Part shown: positions 34,565-43,337 of the stretch, piece by piece
How positions within the stretch are numbered: position 1 is the first letter of the stretch
Layout of the letters: the number at the start of each line of letters is the position of its first letter
Assembly: GCA_019358945.1 (NCBI GenBank)
Contig: JAHHIE010000025.1
Coordinates: forward strand, 1-64,000
Source of the DNA: Stenomitos rutilans HA7619-LM2
GTDB lineage: Bacteria; Cyanobacteriota; Cyanobacteriia; Leptolyngbyales; Leptolyngbyaceae
DNA: 64,000 nt
Direction of reading: 5' to 3'
Translations under genes and position numbers: made by a program
The notes under the pieces: generated by a model
What the model was told of the DNA's origin: nothing
The model's input: the letters and a program-made list of their open reading frames with translations, nothing else
Database searches by the model: none

Positions 34565-36474
34565 AAAATCGCTTTTGTTTGTTGACGGGCTTGAATTTCG
34601 AGGTATACCAGCAATGCATTCACATCGGCTGGATTGACTCCCCCAATCCGGGCAGCTTGCCCGATCGTCAATGGTTGCACTTTCGCCAGTTTTTCGCGGG
34701 ATTCCTTCGAGAGGGTCTCGATCGCGCTGTAGTCTAAATCAGGTGGCAGTGAACGATGTTCTTGACGCACGATCGCGTCAATTTGGTGCTGTTGCCGCTG
34801 AATATAACCGGCGTATTTAATATCAATTTCAGCCCCTTCTTTTTCAGCGCGATCGCAGTCTGGATTCCCCAAACCAAACTGTTCTAAGTTGACATAATGA
34901 AAGCCTGGTTTTCGGAGTAAATCGGCTAGCGTCACGGAACCTTTAATGGCTTGTTGGGTATGAGCCGCAATTTGTTTACCCAAGTCGTCATGCTCTTTGA
35001 CGCGCGTTTCGTGCAGGCGTTCTTTTTCGGCGGCAATCCGTTCCTGTTTGCGTGTAAACAACTGCCAGCGACGATCGTCAATTAGCCCAATGTCTCGCCC
35101 TAGCGGAGTAAGGCGTTGATCAGCATTATCCGATCGCAGCAGCAGACGATACTCAGAACGAGACGTAAGGACTCGATACGGCTCCCGCAAATCTTTGGTG
35201 CAGAGGTCATCAATCAAGGTGCCAATGTAGCTATGCTCACGGGGAAAGATGACCATTTCTTGGTTGTGAATCAATCGTACGGCGTTAATGCCTGCCACAA
35301 CGCCTTGAGCTGCGGCCTCTTCGTACCCTGTGGTGCCGTTGATCTGTCCCGCGCAGAACAGCCCTTCAACCTTTTTAGTCATCAACGTGGGGTAGCATTG
35401 GGTGGCGGGCAGGTAATCGTATTCCACCGCATAAGCAGGACGTAGCATGGCGCAGTGTTCGAGGCCGGGGAGCGATCGCAACATTTGCAATTGAATGGCT
35501 TCGGGCAACCCGGTGGAAAAGCCCTGGATGTAAAGTTCTGGCGTGTCTCGCCCTTCTGGTTCAATGAAAATCTGATGACTTTCTTTATCGGCAAAGCGCA
35601 CAATTTTGTCTTCAATGCTGGGGCAATAGCGCGGCCCTTTGGCATCCACCCACCCCCCGTAAACAGGAGACAGGTGAAGATTTTCACGAATGATGCGATG
35701 AGTCTCGGCTGTGGTGCGGGTCAAATAGCAGGGCATTTGCTCTCGTTTTACCCATGCGTCTGGATCAAAGCTGAACCAGCGCACATCAGCATCACCGGGT
35801 TGGGGTTCTAGATTGGTGAAATCGACGGAGCGACGATCAACCCGTGCAGGGGTGCCTGTTTTCAACCGTCCCGTTTCAAAGCCCAGACGGTTCAACGTTT
35901 CGGTCATGCCAACAGCGGCAAATTCTCCCGCACGTCCCGCTGCCATTGACTTATTGCCAACCCAAATTTTGCCGCCTAGAAACGTACCTGTGGTCAGCAC
36001 CACCGCTTTGCACTGAAACGCCACACCAAAGTAGGTTTGCACCCCGATGATTTCGTCGTTGTCACCCAGGATTAGATCGGTCGCCATGCCTTCGCGGATC
36101 GTCAGGTTTGCCTGATTTTCCACGATCGTTTTCATCACCGCCGCATATTCGCGCTTGTCTGTTTGTGCCCGTAAAGCCCAGACCGCAGGCCCGCGTGACG
36201 CATTGAGTACCCGTTTTTGCAGATAGGTGCGATCGGCCATTTTGCCAATCTCGCCGCCCAACGCATCCACTTCATGCACCAGTTGCGATTTAGCAGGCCC
36301 ACCCACTGCGGGATTGCATGGTTGCCACGCGATTTTATCCAGAGTCAGTGTCAGCAAAAGCGTGCGACAGCCTAGCCGTGCCGTTGCCAGTGCTGCTTCA
36401 CAGCCAGCGTGTCCGGCTCCTACCACCACTACATCAAAGGCATCCAAAAATTCAACGGACGATCGCACGGTCAT
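34561..36474 (-). CDS. mnmG: tRNA uridine 5-carboxymethylaminomethyl modification enzyme MnmG (GidA)
   Basis: 637 residues. This FAD-dependent enzyme works with MnmE to modify the wobble uridine of several tRNAs. The N-terminal dinucleotide fold reads [23 protein letters not shown]. Typical blocks follow: [74 protein letters not shown], and the C-terminal helical domain for MnmE binding ([15 protein letters not shown], then [17 protein letters not shown]). It is the usual length. The upstream 50 bases duplicate the 3' end of the glycosyltransferase gene at 37083, with hicBA between the two copies. Confidence 0.96.
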   Translation of the reverse strand: MTVRSSVEFLDAFDVVVVGAGHAGCEAALATARLGCRTLLLTLTLDKIAWQPCNPAVGGPAKSQLVHEVDALGGEIGKMADRTYLQKRVLNASRGPAVWALRAQTDKREYAAVMKTIVENQANLTIREGMATDLILGDNDEIIGVQTYFGVAFQCKAVVLTTGTFLGGKIWVGNKSMAAGRAGEFAAVGMTETLNRLGFETGRLKTGTPARVDRRSVDFTNLEPQPGDADVRWFSFDPDAWVKREQMPCYLTRTTAETHRIIRENLHLSPVYGGWVDAKGPRYCPSIEDKIVRFADKESHQIFIEPEGRDTPELYIQGFSTGLPEAIQLQMLRSLPGLEHCAMLRPAYAVEYDYLPATQCYPTLMTKKVEGLFCAGQINGTTGYEEAAAQGVVAGINAVRLIHNQEMVIFPREHSYIGTLIDDLCTKDLREPYRVLTSRSEYRLLLRSDNADQRLTPLGRDIGLIDDRRWQLFTRKQERIAAEKERLHETRVKEHDDLGKQIAAHTQQAIKGSVTLADLLRKPGFHYVNLEQFGLGNPDCDRAEKEGAEIDIKYAGYIQRQQHQIDAIVRQEHRSLPPDLDYSAIETLSKESREKLAKVQPLTIGQAARIGGVNPADVNALLVYLEIQARQQTKAIL

Positions 36475-36479
36475 AGGAG

Positions 36480-36526
36480 ACTCTACGGCTTGGACTCACC
36501 TCATTTTAGCGGGTACAGCGCCAAGC
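36480..36526. repeat. Direct repeat, left copy, flanking hicBA
   Basis: 47 bases. The last 33 (36494-36526, beginning ACTCACCTCATTTTAGCG and ending GCGCCAAGC) are identical to 37081-37113, and the preceding 14 are near-identical. It lies just upstream of the mnmG start. Together the two copies bracket the hicBA pair exactly. Confidence 0.9.
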
Positions 36527-36589
36527 TTGGGATGCCGCCTTCACGTACTGAGAAGCTATTGCATGGCACGCTAAGATCTTCAGTAAGGC

Positions 36590-36805
36590 ATGATGCGAGT
36601 AGACATGAAAATTAAGGCGGTAATCTGGCAAGAAAATGGTGTGTGGTGCGGCTCTGTACCTGCCCTACCAGGATGCCATACCTGGGGAGAAAGCTATGAG
36701 CAGTTATTAGAGATGCTGGAAGACGCGATTCAAGGTTGGCTTGAAGTGGCTAGTCAGCAGGAAGAGGTTGAGCCTGAAAAGCAATTGATTGAGCTATCCC
36801 TGTGA
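36590..36805 (+). CDS. hicB: HicB-family antitoxin
   Basis: 71 residues. Short HicB form consisting of the partial RNase H-like fold only: KIKAVIWQENGVWCGSVPAL, PGCHTWGESYEQLLEMLEDAI and a tail rich in Glu. It should bind and silence the HicA toxin encoded by the next gene. The order antitoxin-first with a 4-base overlap (GTGA) is common for cyanobacterial HicBA pairs. ATG at 36590 is used; the ATG at 36605 (MKIKAV) is a possible alternative. There is no added DNA-binding domain, so autoregulation would need another factor. Confidence 0.85.
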   Translation: MMRVDMKIKAVIWQENGVWCGSVPALPGCHTWGESYEQLLEMLEDAIQGWLEVASQQEEVEPEKQLIELSL

Positions 36806-37011
36806 AGTCTATTTCTGGTAAAGCTCTCTGTAAGGTTGTTGAACGTAAAGGCTGGCTCTTGAAACGGGTTACTGGCAGTCACCATATTTACGCTAAAAAA
36901 GGAGTTAGCGTCATTCTCTCGATTCCTGTTCACAGCAATCGAGACTTGCCTATTGGCACGCTGAGAAACCTTTTGAAAGATGCTGGTCTCACCGAGGACG
37001 ATTTAGAGTAG
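36802..37011 (+). CDS. hicA: HicA-family mRNA interferase toxin
   Basis: 69 residues, double-stranded-RNA-binding-like fold. It shows the HicA pattern SGKALCKVVERKGWLLKRV, GSHHIYAKKG with the catalytic His, IPVHSNRDLPIGTLRNLLKDAGLT. Toxins of this family cut mRNA and stall translation. The start is GTG at 36802, overlapping the hicB stop. All key residues look intact, so the toxin is likely active. It sits inside a direct repeat that duplicates neighbouring DNA (see 36480 and 37066). Confidence 0.9.
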   Translation: MKSISGKALCKVVERKGWLLKRVTGSHHIYAKKGVSVILSIPVHSNRDLPIGTLRNLLKDAGLTEDDLE

Positions 37012-37065
37012 CGAGCAGATGCAGTTCGGGCACGATCGCTGGCAGTGATCGCGCCGTGATAGCGA

Positions 37066-37113
37066 ACTCCACAGCTTGAAACTCACCTCATTTTAGCGGG
37101 TACAGCGCCAAGC
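37066..37113. repeat. Direct repeat, right copy, flanking hicBA
   Basis: 48 bases matching 36480-36526. This copy contains the last codons and stop (…PAKMR stop) of the minus-strand glycosyltransferase gene, so it is probably the original and the left copy the duplicate. The unit from one copy to the next is 587 bases. Confidence 0.9.
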
Positions 37114-38459
37114 CTTCGTCCTAGCGGTAGCATGATCCGCTGCCTGCACTGCATATAGAGGTGACGCAGCTTCCAGAATTTGCTGGTTTTCATCCAATCC
37201 AGATGGGCGTGTAGATTCTCAAGCTCAGTCTGCAATTGAGTGTGTGTGTGTTGTAGCTGTCCCTGTGTTAGCCGTAGCTGCTCCTGTGTATGCTCCAGTG
37301 CGGTTTCAATGTTGTGGCAGTGCTGTTGAGTGAGCGCCAGCGTTTGCTCTGTCTGCTCATTCGTGATACGGATTTGTGCCAGTTGGGCTTCATACGCGTT
37401 CGTCTGCTGAACCAGTTTGTTTTCATAGTGATAGATCTGCTTCAGACGAGGCGTGAGCCAGTGCAAATAAGCCGCTATAGCCTGACTTTCTGCCGCTGCC
37501 CCGTGCTTACTGAGGGTTACCTCCCGGCTGAGCACCTTTTCGTAGAGCTGAATAATCTGGCTCACGACGGCTTCGCGTCCCCCGGTTGTCCGTATTTGTT
37601 GGGAGACTTTCGCAGCATCCAGCGGGTCGTAGCGAGACAGTTCGCGTACCAGGCCGTCAACGCTAATGGGGTTCTGTAAGGTACGAATGCCAAAATTCAA
37701 CCGTCTGAATTGAGCAAAATTCTCTGTGGTGACCATTGCACCTGTGCCGACTGCATCATGCACGATCACGGCCGCGCCAACAGCCATTGCCTCTAGCGCC
37801 GATCGTCCTTTGGCAAATACAATGTCGTACTTGCCTAACATTTGCTCTGGTTGAGCGCAGGCACTTCCCGCCCCAGCCCCTATGATATCGAGTGTAATTC
37901 CCACGCGATCGCACGCTGCTTGAACCTCCTTAAGGTAGGCTGAATGACTGGCAGCGTTGCTGAAGACTAGGGCGCGCTGCGGAGTTGGAGGAAGTGGCAA
38001 AGGGCGGGGTGAAAAGCGGTCTAAATCCACAAAATTCAATAGCACTTCAATCTGGTCTGCGGGAATGGCGTGTTCATACAGCAGCCGATCACGGCAGGTG
38101 TAATCCACAGTCACATACTGACGAATGCGAGGAAAGCGGGGTGGAGCCTCTTCCCACGGTAGCCAGCCGTGACAAAAATAAATGCAGGGCACGCCTGGAA
38201 AATGCAGCAGCGCCGTCATTGTATCCAGATGATGCTGACCATGAATAATGTCGGGTGGCTCAGCGATCGCGGACAGGTCAGCCACGGCGGGAATGGTTGC
38301 TAGCCGGAGTTCCTCGGCAACCTCGCCTAAATCAGTGCTGTAGGCGATCGGCGTATGACCCCGTGCTAAAAGCGCTGTCGCCAGATCACGCACATAAAGT
38401 TCCGACCCTGCCCGTGCTGCCAGCGTATTGTTGGTGAGTAACACTCGTAGCTTCGACAC
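37083..38459 (-). CDS. Glycosyltransferase (GT4-like) with C-terminal coiled coil
   Basis: 458 residues. The GT-B type N-terminal part reads KLRVLLTNNTLAARAGSELY, IIHGQHHLDTMTALLHFPG, PCIYFCHGWLPWEEAPPRFP. The nucleotide-sugar part has ALVFSNAASHSAY, YDIVFAKGRSALEAMAVGAA and VIVHDAVGTGAMV. From about 340 on it becomes a long Gln-rich coiled coil (QLRLTQGQLQHTHTQLQ). The GTG at 38459 is preceded by AAAGGAG seven bases upstream, a much better start than the far upstream ATG at 38606. Its sugar and acceptor are unknown. Before hicBA arrived it probably lay directly upstream of mnmG on the same strand. Confidence 0.75.
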   Translation of the reverse strand: MSKLRVLLTNNTLAARAGSELYVRDLATALLARGHTPIAYSTDLGEVAEELRLATIPAVADLSAIAEPPDIIHGQHHLDTMTALLHFPGVPCIYFCHGWLPWEEAPPRFPRIRQYVTVDYTCRDRLLYEHAIPADQIEVLLNFVDLDRFSPRPLPLPPTPQRALVFSNAASHSAYLKEVQAACDRVGITLDIIGAGAGSACAQPEQMLGKYDIVFAKGRSALEAMAVGAAVIVHDAVGTGAMVTTENFAQFRRLNFGIRTLQNPISVDGLVRELSRYDPLDAAKVSQQIRTTGGREAVVSQIIQLYEKVLSREVTLSKHGAAAESQAIAAYLHWLTPRLKQIYHYENKLVQQTNAYEAQLAQIRITNEQTEQTLALTQQHCHNIETALEHTQEQLRLTQGQLQHTHTQLQTELENLHAHLDWMKTSKFWKLRHLYMQCRQRIMLPLGRRLGAVPAKMR

Positions 38460-38548
38460 CGACTTTTCTCCTTTGAGGACAAGGCACAGGCAAAACCGCT
38501 TCAGTAAAATGCACGGGTGGAACGGTGAAGGGTTACAGAGCTTGCAGC

Positions 38549-39349
38549 CTATGCCATTGCACACTGGTGTAAAGCCTCTGCCAGTGGATAGAGGTGTTCT
38601 CTGCACCGAATGACGTGCTGATAGAAACCTAAGGCCACTTGCTGCTCCCCGTAGCGTTCGTAAAATTGTGGCTCTGCACCATACAGCAGTATTGCTTCTG
38701 TCTGGCTGACTGGATGCAACTGTTCAACCTGGAATGCTCTTAAACCCATCTGCTGGATGGCTGCATTCACCTCCTGCGCCAATTCGGCATAAGCCTGGGC
38801 AGCCGCTAGTTTACGCGCCAGTGCTGAGTCATCCAACTGGAGTGAGACGGTTAGAGCCTTGAGTGGTGCGCCAGAAACGGGCTGCTGAGGGTAAGCACTG
38901 GGCAAGTTGACTAGAGAAAAGCAAAAATTGGCGATCGACTGCTTGCGGCTGTAGTTTGCTCGTGCCACGGCGGCATTGATCAGCAAACGACAGACATCGT
39001 GACCGGGATTGTAGCCTTCGAGGGCATCTCCTACGACGTACTCGATCGCGTGTTCGACAAACGCTGTTGCCAATTCTTCCACGGCGGCAGCGAATAGCTC
39101 TGTATTGTGCTGTAGTAGCGCTGTGTAAATTTGTCGATCGCTAAACCGCCCGTAGATCGATCCTGGCGTTGCCTGTGCACGCTGAAGAATTTGCGTCGTG
39201 GAGGGGAGCCGCGATACGGTCGATCGTCCAGACCCATCCGTTAAAACAAAGGTCATAGGCTTGGCACACTCTAACCAGTGATGCACGCGCAGTTCATGTC
39301 CAGGGTGTGCAATGACCAAAGCTGCCTTGCGGTCGAGTAAGTCTGGCAT
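38549..39349 (-). CDS. PIG-L/LmbE-like protein with altered metal motif
   Basis: 266 residues. It begins AALVIAHPGHELRVHHWLE, then MTFVLTDGSGRSTVSR. This resembles the PIG-L/LmbE deacetylase start (AHPDDE, then a TDG strand), but the canonical HPDDE is HPGHE here. A later EGYNPGHDVCRLLINAAV could supply the second His ligand. The C-terminal part is helical (LAAAQAYAELAQEVN) and not recognised. Family members remove acetyl groups from N-acetylglucosamine derivatives; the next gene on the same strand is a glycosyltransferase, which fits a glycan role. ATG 39349 is chosen over TTG 39370. Confidence 0.55.
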   Translation of the reverse strand: MPDLLDRKAALVIAHPGHELRVHHWLECAKPMTFVLTDGSGRSTVSRLPSTTQILQRAQATPGSIYGRFSDRQIYTALLQHNTELFAAAVEELATAFVEHAIEYVVGDALEGYNPGHDVCRLLINAAVARANYSRKQSIANFCFSLVNLPSAYPQQPVSGAPLKALTVSLQLDDSALARKLAAAQAYAELAQEVNAAIQQMGLRAFQVEQLHPVSQTEAILLYGAEPQFYERYGEQQVALGFYQHVIRCREHLYPLAEALHQCAMA

Positions 39350-39533
39350 CCGTAAAGCGGACTGTCCCAATTTTTCACCCTTTTACGTATGAACCCAATG
39401 CAATTCAAGCATGGTAACTGATCATAAGCGCATAGATGCCAAACACCCGAAAAAGTAGTCGTCATGTACATTCTGATACTCCGGTCTGGCTTCAGTCTTG
39501 CTAGCGTTAGCCAGTTGTCAGCAAGGTATGGGT

Positions 39534-40355
39534 ATGGCGCGATCGCTCGTTGGCTCAATCGAAACGCTCTGGCGTTATCCTGTGAAGTCGATGCTGGGGG
39601 AAGAACTGGAGGCTTCAGAAGTTACAGAGCATGGGTTGCTGGGCGATCGAGCATATGCACCTTTAGACGTACAGAGTGGCAGGGTTGCCAGTGCTAAGAA
39701 TCCTAAAAAGTGGGCAAAACTGCTGGACTTTCAAGCAGCATACACCGCAGCACCTGTAGGAGAAACGCTTCCTTCAGTGCGGGTTTCCTTGCCGGATGGT
39801 GGGTCGGTAGTGAGTGAGGCGATCGACACCAGCCAGATTCTCTCTGGGTTGCTTGATCGAGAAGTGCAGCTTTTAACCACAGCCCCAGCAACCGCCAGCC
39901 TGGATCAATATTGGCCCAGTGTTGAAGGTACGGCACACCAAGAAGCTATTACCGAACTGGTGCTGCCATCGGGTACGTTTTTCGATTCCTGCTCGATTCA
40001 TGCGCTTACAACAGCAACGCTGGCAAAGCTTCAGGCGCTTTGCCCCGAAGGACAATTTGATTTGCGTCGCTTTCGTCCCAATTTGTTGATCAAGCCAACA
40101 TCGGATGAAATAGCGTTTGTGGAAGATGCCTGGGTGGGTAGTGTATTGACGATCGGCAATAACGTTCGCCTTAGCATCGACACCGCCTGTCCTCGTTGCG
40201 TTGTCACCACACTGGCTCAAGCTGGGTTGCCCAACGACCTGGGCATTTTGCAAACAACAGCGAAGTATAACAACGTGATTGCAGGCATCCGCGCTTCCGT
40301 CTTACAGGGCGGCACCATTCATAAAGATGATCCAATTTGGCTGGAAGCACTGTAA
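39534..40355 (+). CDS. MOSC-domain protein (YcbX/mARC-like)
   Basis: 273 residues. The N-terminal beta-barrel MOSC_N domain reads SLVGSIETLWRYPVKSMLGE, HGLLGDRAYAPLDV. The C-terminal MOSC domain has RRFRPNLLIKPT and a Cys in SIDTACPRCVVTTLAQ, the site that binds the molybdenum cofactor in this family. Relatives reduce N-hydroxylated compounds. ATG 39534 is chosen; the frame is open to 39498. No partner ferredoxin or reductase gene is adjacent. Confidence 0.85.
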   Translation: MARSLVGSIETLWRYPVKSMLGEELEASEVTEHGLLGDRAYAPLDVQSGRVASAKNPKKWAKLLDFQAAYTAAPVGETLPSVRVSLPDGGSVVSEAIDTSQILSGLLDREVQLLTTAPATASLDQYWPSVEGTAHQEAITELVLPSGTFFDSCSIHALTTATLAKLQALCPEGQFDLRRFRPNLLIKPTSDEIAFVEDAWVGSVLTIGNNVRLSIDTACPRCVVTTLAQAGLPNDLGILQTTAKYNNVIAGIRASVLQGGTIHKDDPIWLEAL

Positions 40356-40394
40356 GGAATTGTTAGCCTAAACAAAGTATTTATAGACATGTGA

Positions 40395-40412
40395 GTGTGA
40401 ATTTTTTCACAC
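40395..40412 (+). terminator. Hairpin GTGTGAA-TTTT-TTCACAC after the MOSC gene
   Basis: A perfect 7-bp inverted repeat with a four-base T loop, 40 bases after the MOSC gene stop, followed by GTTTCCTTCTCC. It is a plausible weak terminator, or an operator for the short frame that follows. No long T-run is present. Confidence 0.4.
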
Positions 40413-40443
40413 GTTTCCTTCTCCAATCGTCACTATAAATGCT

Positions 40444-40536
40444 ATGCCTCTAACTCTTTGGGCAGGCGTAATCGGTGGAGTGTCCCCTCTATTGCTTATT
40501 TTGGCGATGATGATCAACTCGTCACGCTTCACATAA
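40444..40536 (+). CDS. Possible 30-residue single-helix membrane peptide
   Basis: The frame encodes MPLTLWAGVIGGVSPLLL, then ILAMMINSSRFT: one hydrophobic helix with a short polar tail, the layout of small photosynthetic or NDH subunits. A TATAAAT word lies just upstream, but no ribosome binding site is seen. I do not recognise it as any known Psb, Psa, Pet or Ndh subunit. It could be chance. Confidence 0.28.
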   Translation: MPLTLWAGVIGGVSPLLLILAMMINSSRFT

Positions 40537-40561
40537 TTTAGACAAACTGAGAAGGTGTGAC

Positions 40562-41212
40562 TCAATAGGCGATCGTCATCTGACTTTGCACAAACTGAGG
40601 TTGTTCAACTTCATCTACGAACGCGATCGCATAATCCTCAACTGAAGTTCGGCTTCTGCCCTCAGTATCGACTAGCAGTTGATTTCTTCCCAGGCGGAAT
40701 TTGCCTATCCGTTCACCCGGTTCAAACTCGGCAGCAGGGCTGAAAAATGTCCAATCAAGATGAGAAGCTTGGTAGATTTTCAGGGAGTCGCGGTGAGCTA
40801 GAGAGGCAGGGCGATACTGGGCTGGAAAGTCAGGAGTATCTACCAATTGCACACCAGGAGCCACTTCGAGACTACCTGCCCCACCTACTACAATCAGTCG
40901 TCGCACGTCTGCGCGGGTCAACCCTTCGATCAGAGCTTTGGCGGCATCAATCACCATTGGCGCTAAGGTTGCATTGTTGGCGATAGCCGCCCCCGGTCCT
41001 GCCGCATTGATCACCGCATCATGTCCTTGAACGATCGCAGCAACGCTATCAGCATCACAGACATTGCCAACCACAACCGTTAACCGATCGCTTGTCATAG
41101 AAAATCGGGATAAATCGCGGACGATCGCCGTTACCTCATGTCCTCGACTCAAAGCTTCTTGGGTAATTTGAGTTCCCGCTGAACCGTTTGCACCAAATAT
41201 TGCCAGTTTCAT
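40562..41212 (-). CDS. NAD(P)-binding oxidoreductase (atypical SDR, NmrA-like)
   Basis: 216 residues. Rossmann fold begins KLAIFGANGSAGTQITQEAL (GxxGxxG), followed by HEVTAIVRDLSRF, GHDAVINAAGPGA and LIVVGGAGSLEVAPG. This is the pattern of short NAD(P)H-binding proteins such as YwnB/flavin reductase-like or NmrA-like members. It is the last gene of a minus-strand set with an alpha/beta hydrolase (61 bases upstream) and an AraC-type regulator. The substrate is unknown; a role in quinone or aldehyde detoxification is common for such sets but is only a guess here. Confidence 0.8.
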   Translation of the reverse strand: MKLAIFGANGSAGTQITQEALSRGHEVTAIVRDLSRFSMTSDRLTVVVGNVCDADSVAAIVQGHDAVINAAGPGAAIANNATLAPMVIDAAKALIEGLTRADVRRLIVVGGAGSLEVAPGVQLVDTPDFPAQYRPASLAHRDSLKIYQASHLDWTFFSPAAEFEPGERIGKFRLGRNQLLVDTEGRSRTSVEDYAIAFVDEVEQPQFVQSQMTIAY

Positions 41213-41273
41213 TGCAACGCCCTCTCAATTGAAAATTGCCTGTTTCAAAAAATCCGGTTCGTTCATGTGTTGC

Positions 41274-42344
41274 TTACGCGTGACGATTAAACCACTCAGC
41301 AATTTGAGTCACGCATTGATCAATGGTTTCTGGCTCTTCGTAAAACTGGAATTGCACGCTGTTTCCTAGCCAAACTAGCTGTTTATCGGGTGTGGCAATC
41401 TGTGCAAAGATGCGCTTTGGCTCAGTAGCTCCAGTAGCAGCGCGATCGGCGTGAATCATCAAGGTTGGTTTATTCAACGTCTTGACCGTTTCATCTACAC
41501 GGTATGTCCACAATTCTGCTTCGCTCATCGCAGTAATGCGGTTTTCCCAATTGCCATGAAACTCCCAAAAGGGTCCTCGGTCTTCCCAGCGTCGATACCA
41601 TTCATAAATCGGTCTACGAGGCAGCAAGGCATCCGGATCATCTAAGCTGACGATGGGCATGTACTCCACTTCGCCCCTTTCCTCGTACTGAGCGCGTGCT
41701 TGTTGACTGCGTTCAATTCGAGTGAGCGTTTTGTCTTCTCCGCCTGTGTAGTCATCAATTCCTGCTGCTGTTAGGTAATGTCCTGCCACGATCGCCAGTG
41801 CCCGAATGCGTGGATCTTCAGTTGTGGCATGAATTGCCCAGTTTGCCCCCTGACACACTCCCAGAAGATAGAGACGATCTTGAGCAACTTCAGGACGAGT
41901 CAACAGGTAATCGATCGCGGCTTTCAAATCAGCAACTTTTGCTGCTGGGCTTTCATATCGACGCGGTTCTCCACCACTCTCGCCATGAAAGCGGGGGTCA
42001 AATGCCAATGATACAAATCCTGCTTTTGCTAGTCGGGTCGCATACTGCACAGGAGATTGCTCTTTGACAAAGGCAACTGGACCCAGCAACGGCACAGCCG
42101 GCGCAGGTTGAGACAGTCGAGTTGGGAGATAAAGCCGACCAATGAGTTCAACTCCGTTACTCAACAAAGTAACTCGCTCTGTTGTATACGCACATTGAAC
42201 ATGGCTTGTCACACCCATCATTCGAGCCTCCGAACGTGGTGGCAGCAAGAAGCTTAGCAGAAATCCCACTGGCGCAAATGTGGCTATTTTGAGGAGCGAT
42301 CGCCGCAGGGAATCCGTTGAGAAAAGATGTCGCTGAAAACGCAT
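41274..42344 (-). CDS. Exported alpha/beta hydrolase with Cys nucleophile motif
   Basis: 356 residues. An N-terminal membrane-targeting segment (RRSLLKIATFAPVGFLLSFLLPP) suggests export or lipid anchoring; a twin Arg (LRRSLLK) hints at but does not prove Tat. The hydrolase core shows FVSLAFDPRFHGESGG and the nucleophile elbow LYLLGVCQGANWAIH, where Cys replaces the usual Ser, as in dienelactone hydrolases. The place where the catalytic His is expected near the end reads WLGNSVQFQFYEE, with no His in that block, though WFNRHA ends the protein. Activity is therefore uncertain. It lies between the AraC regulator and the NAD(P)-binding gene on the same strand. Confidence 0.78.
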   Translation of the reverse strand: MRFQRHLFSTDSLRRSLLKIATFAPVGFLLSFLLPPRSEARMMGVTSHVQCAYTTERVTLLSNGVELIGRLYLPTRLSQPAPAVPLLGPVAFVKEQSPVQYATRLAKAGFVSLAFDPRFHGESGGEPRRYESPAAKVADLKAAIDYLLTRPEVAQDRLYLLGVCQGANWAIHATTEDPRIRALAIVAGHYLTAAGIDDYTGGEDKTLTRIERSQQARAQYEERGEVEYMPIVSLDDPDALLPRRPIYEWYRRWEDRGPFWEFHGNWENRITAMSEAELWTYRVDETVKTLNKPTLMIHADRAATGATEPKRIFAQIATPDKQLVWLGNSVQFQFYEEPETIDQCVTQIAEWFNRHA

Positions 42345-42472
42345 AATGATCCTCTACCCAAGCAACTCAACCGTTTTACACACAGGTAGTGTAAACAAAC
42401 TGCGATGCTTGAGTCTTGGAGATTTTCCCGAAAAATTGCAAAATCAGATGATTGTTTTAATGACAGATGCAA

Positions 42473-43294
42473 TTAGTGCTGTTGACGATATTGTCTAGGT
42501 GTTAATCCTGTGTGACGACGAAAGCTGTTGGTGAAATGGCTCTGATCATAAAACCCCACCGATCGCCCAATTTCCACCAGTGAAAGCTGTTGATTGGCTA
42601 ATAATTGCTTTGCGCGTTCGACCCGACGCTGAGAAACATATTGATGCGGTGAGGCTCCTATACTTTGCTTAAACAATTTACCAAAGTGATGAGAACTCAA
42701 TTGCGTGAGGTTTGCCAGTTCTTCTAGTCCTAAATGACTGTCTAGATGAGTTTGAATATAGTCCAGAACTGTTTGCAGTTTTGAGTTTGGCAATCCTCCT
42801 GATACAAAAGATTCTGCAATTTCCACTGAGCAGTGATGTTGCAGTAAATGGACTGCAATCAAGTTTTTGAGCGAGTCTAGATAGAGAGAATTATGTGTGT
42901 TCTGATTAACTTCAAGGCTGAATGTCAGTAATAGTTGTTCTAGCAACGGATCACACCAGCCGATGCGATCGCGCAATTCAATCGTTGAAGGGACGAGATC
43001 GCAGCTTTCGATCGCTATCTTTTTCAATATTGAGTGCGGTAAATAGAGATTTAACACCTCTACCTCTGACTCCCAGAACCATTGGGGCGATCGAAAAGCT
43101 GGAACAAAGGTGAACGTGCCCGGATAAGTCGGACGGCAAACTAGCTTCTCGCCATCTAATCGACGCTCTAGATTGCGTTCTGTATTACCAGGGTTTGCAA
43201 TGTGAAGCGTAATCCAGTGATCAGAAATTGCAGGGTCGGTAATGCGATCTTGCGGCGGTGTATGAACTGTACGGCACACACATAACTCTGACAT
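42473..43294 (-). CDS. AraC-family transcriptional regulator
   Basis: 273 residues. The C-terminal about 100 residues hold two helix-turn-helix units: LEELANLTQLSSHHFGKLF and the second LLANQQLSLVEIGRSVGFYDQ, finishing with SHFTNSFRRHTGLTPRQYR, the AraC/XylS signature. The N-terminal part (RRLDGEKLVCRPTYPGTF) is a beta-rich ligand-binding region without clear similarity. It likely controls the downstream alpha/beta hydrolase and oxidoreductase genes on the same strand. Confidence 0.9.
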   Translation of the reverse strand: MSELCVCRTVHTPPQDRITDPAISDHWITLHIANPGNTERNLERRLDGEKLVCRPTYPGTFTFVPAFRSPQWFWESEVEVLNLYLPHSILKKIAIESCDLVPSTIELRDRIGWCDPLLEQLLLTFSLEVNQNTHNSLYLDSLKNLIAVHLLQHHCSVEIAESFVSGGLPNSKLQTVLDYIQTHLDSHLGLEELANLTQLSSHHFGKLFKQSIGASPHQYVSQRRVERAKQLLANQQLSLVEIGRSVGFYDQSHFTNSFRRHTGLTPRQYRQQH

Positions 43295-43337
43295 AGGACA
43301 AAAGTTTAGAAATCAGGGTGCAACGATCAAGCTTGCT

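Noticed and set aside
36477-37113. A larger transposon around hicBA
   Set aside because: Only the flanking direct repeat is seen; there is no transposase, integrase or terminal inverted repeat. The unit is reported as a repeat-bracketed insertion, not as a known element type.
42284-42472. A 62-residue frame between the hydrolase and the AraC gene
   Set aside because: It overlaps the hydrolase start and has no supporting features.
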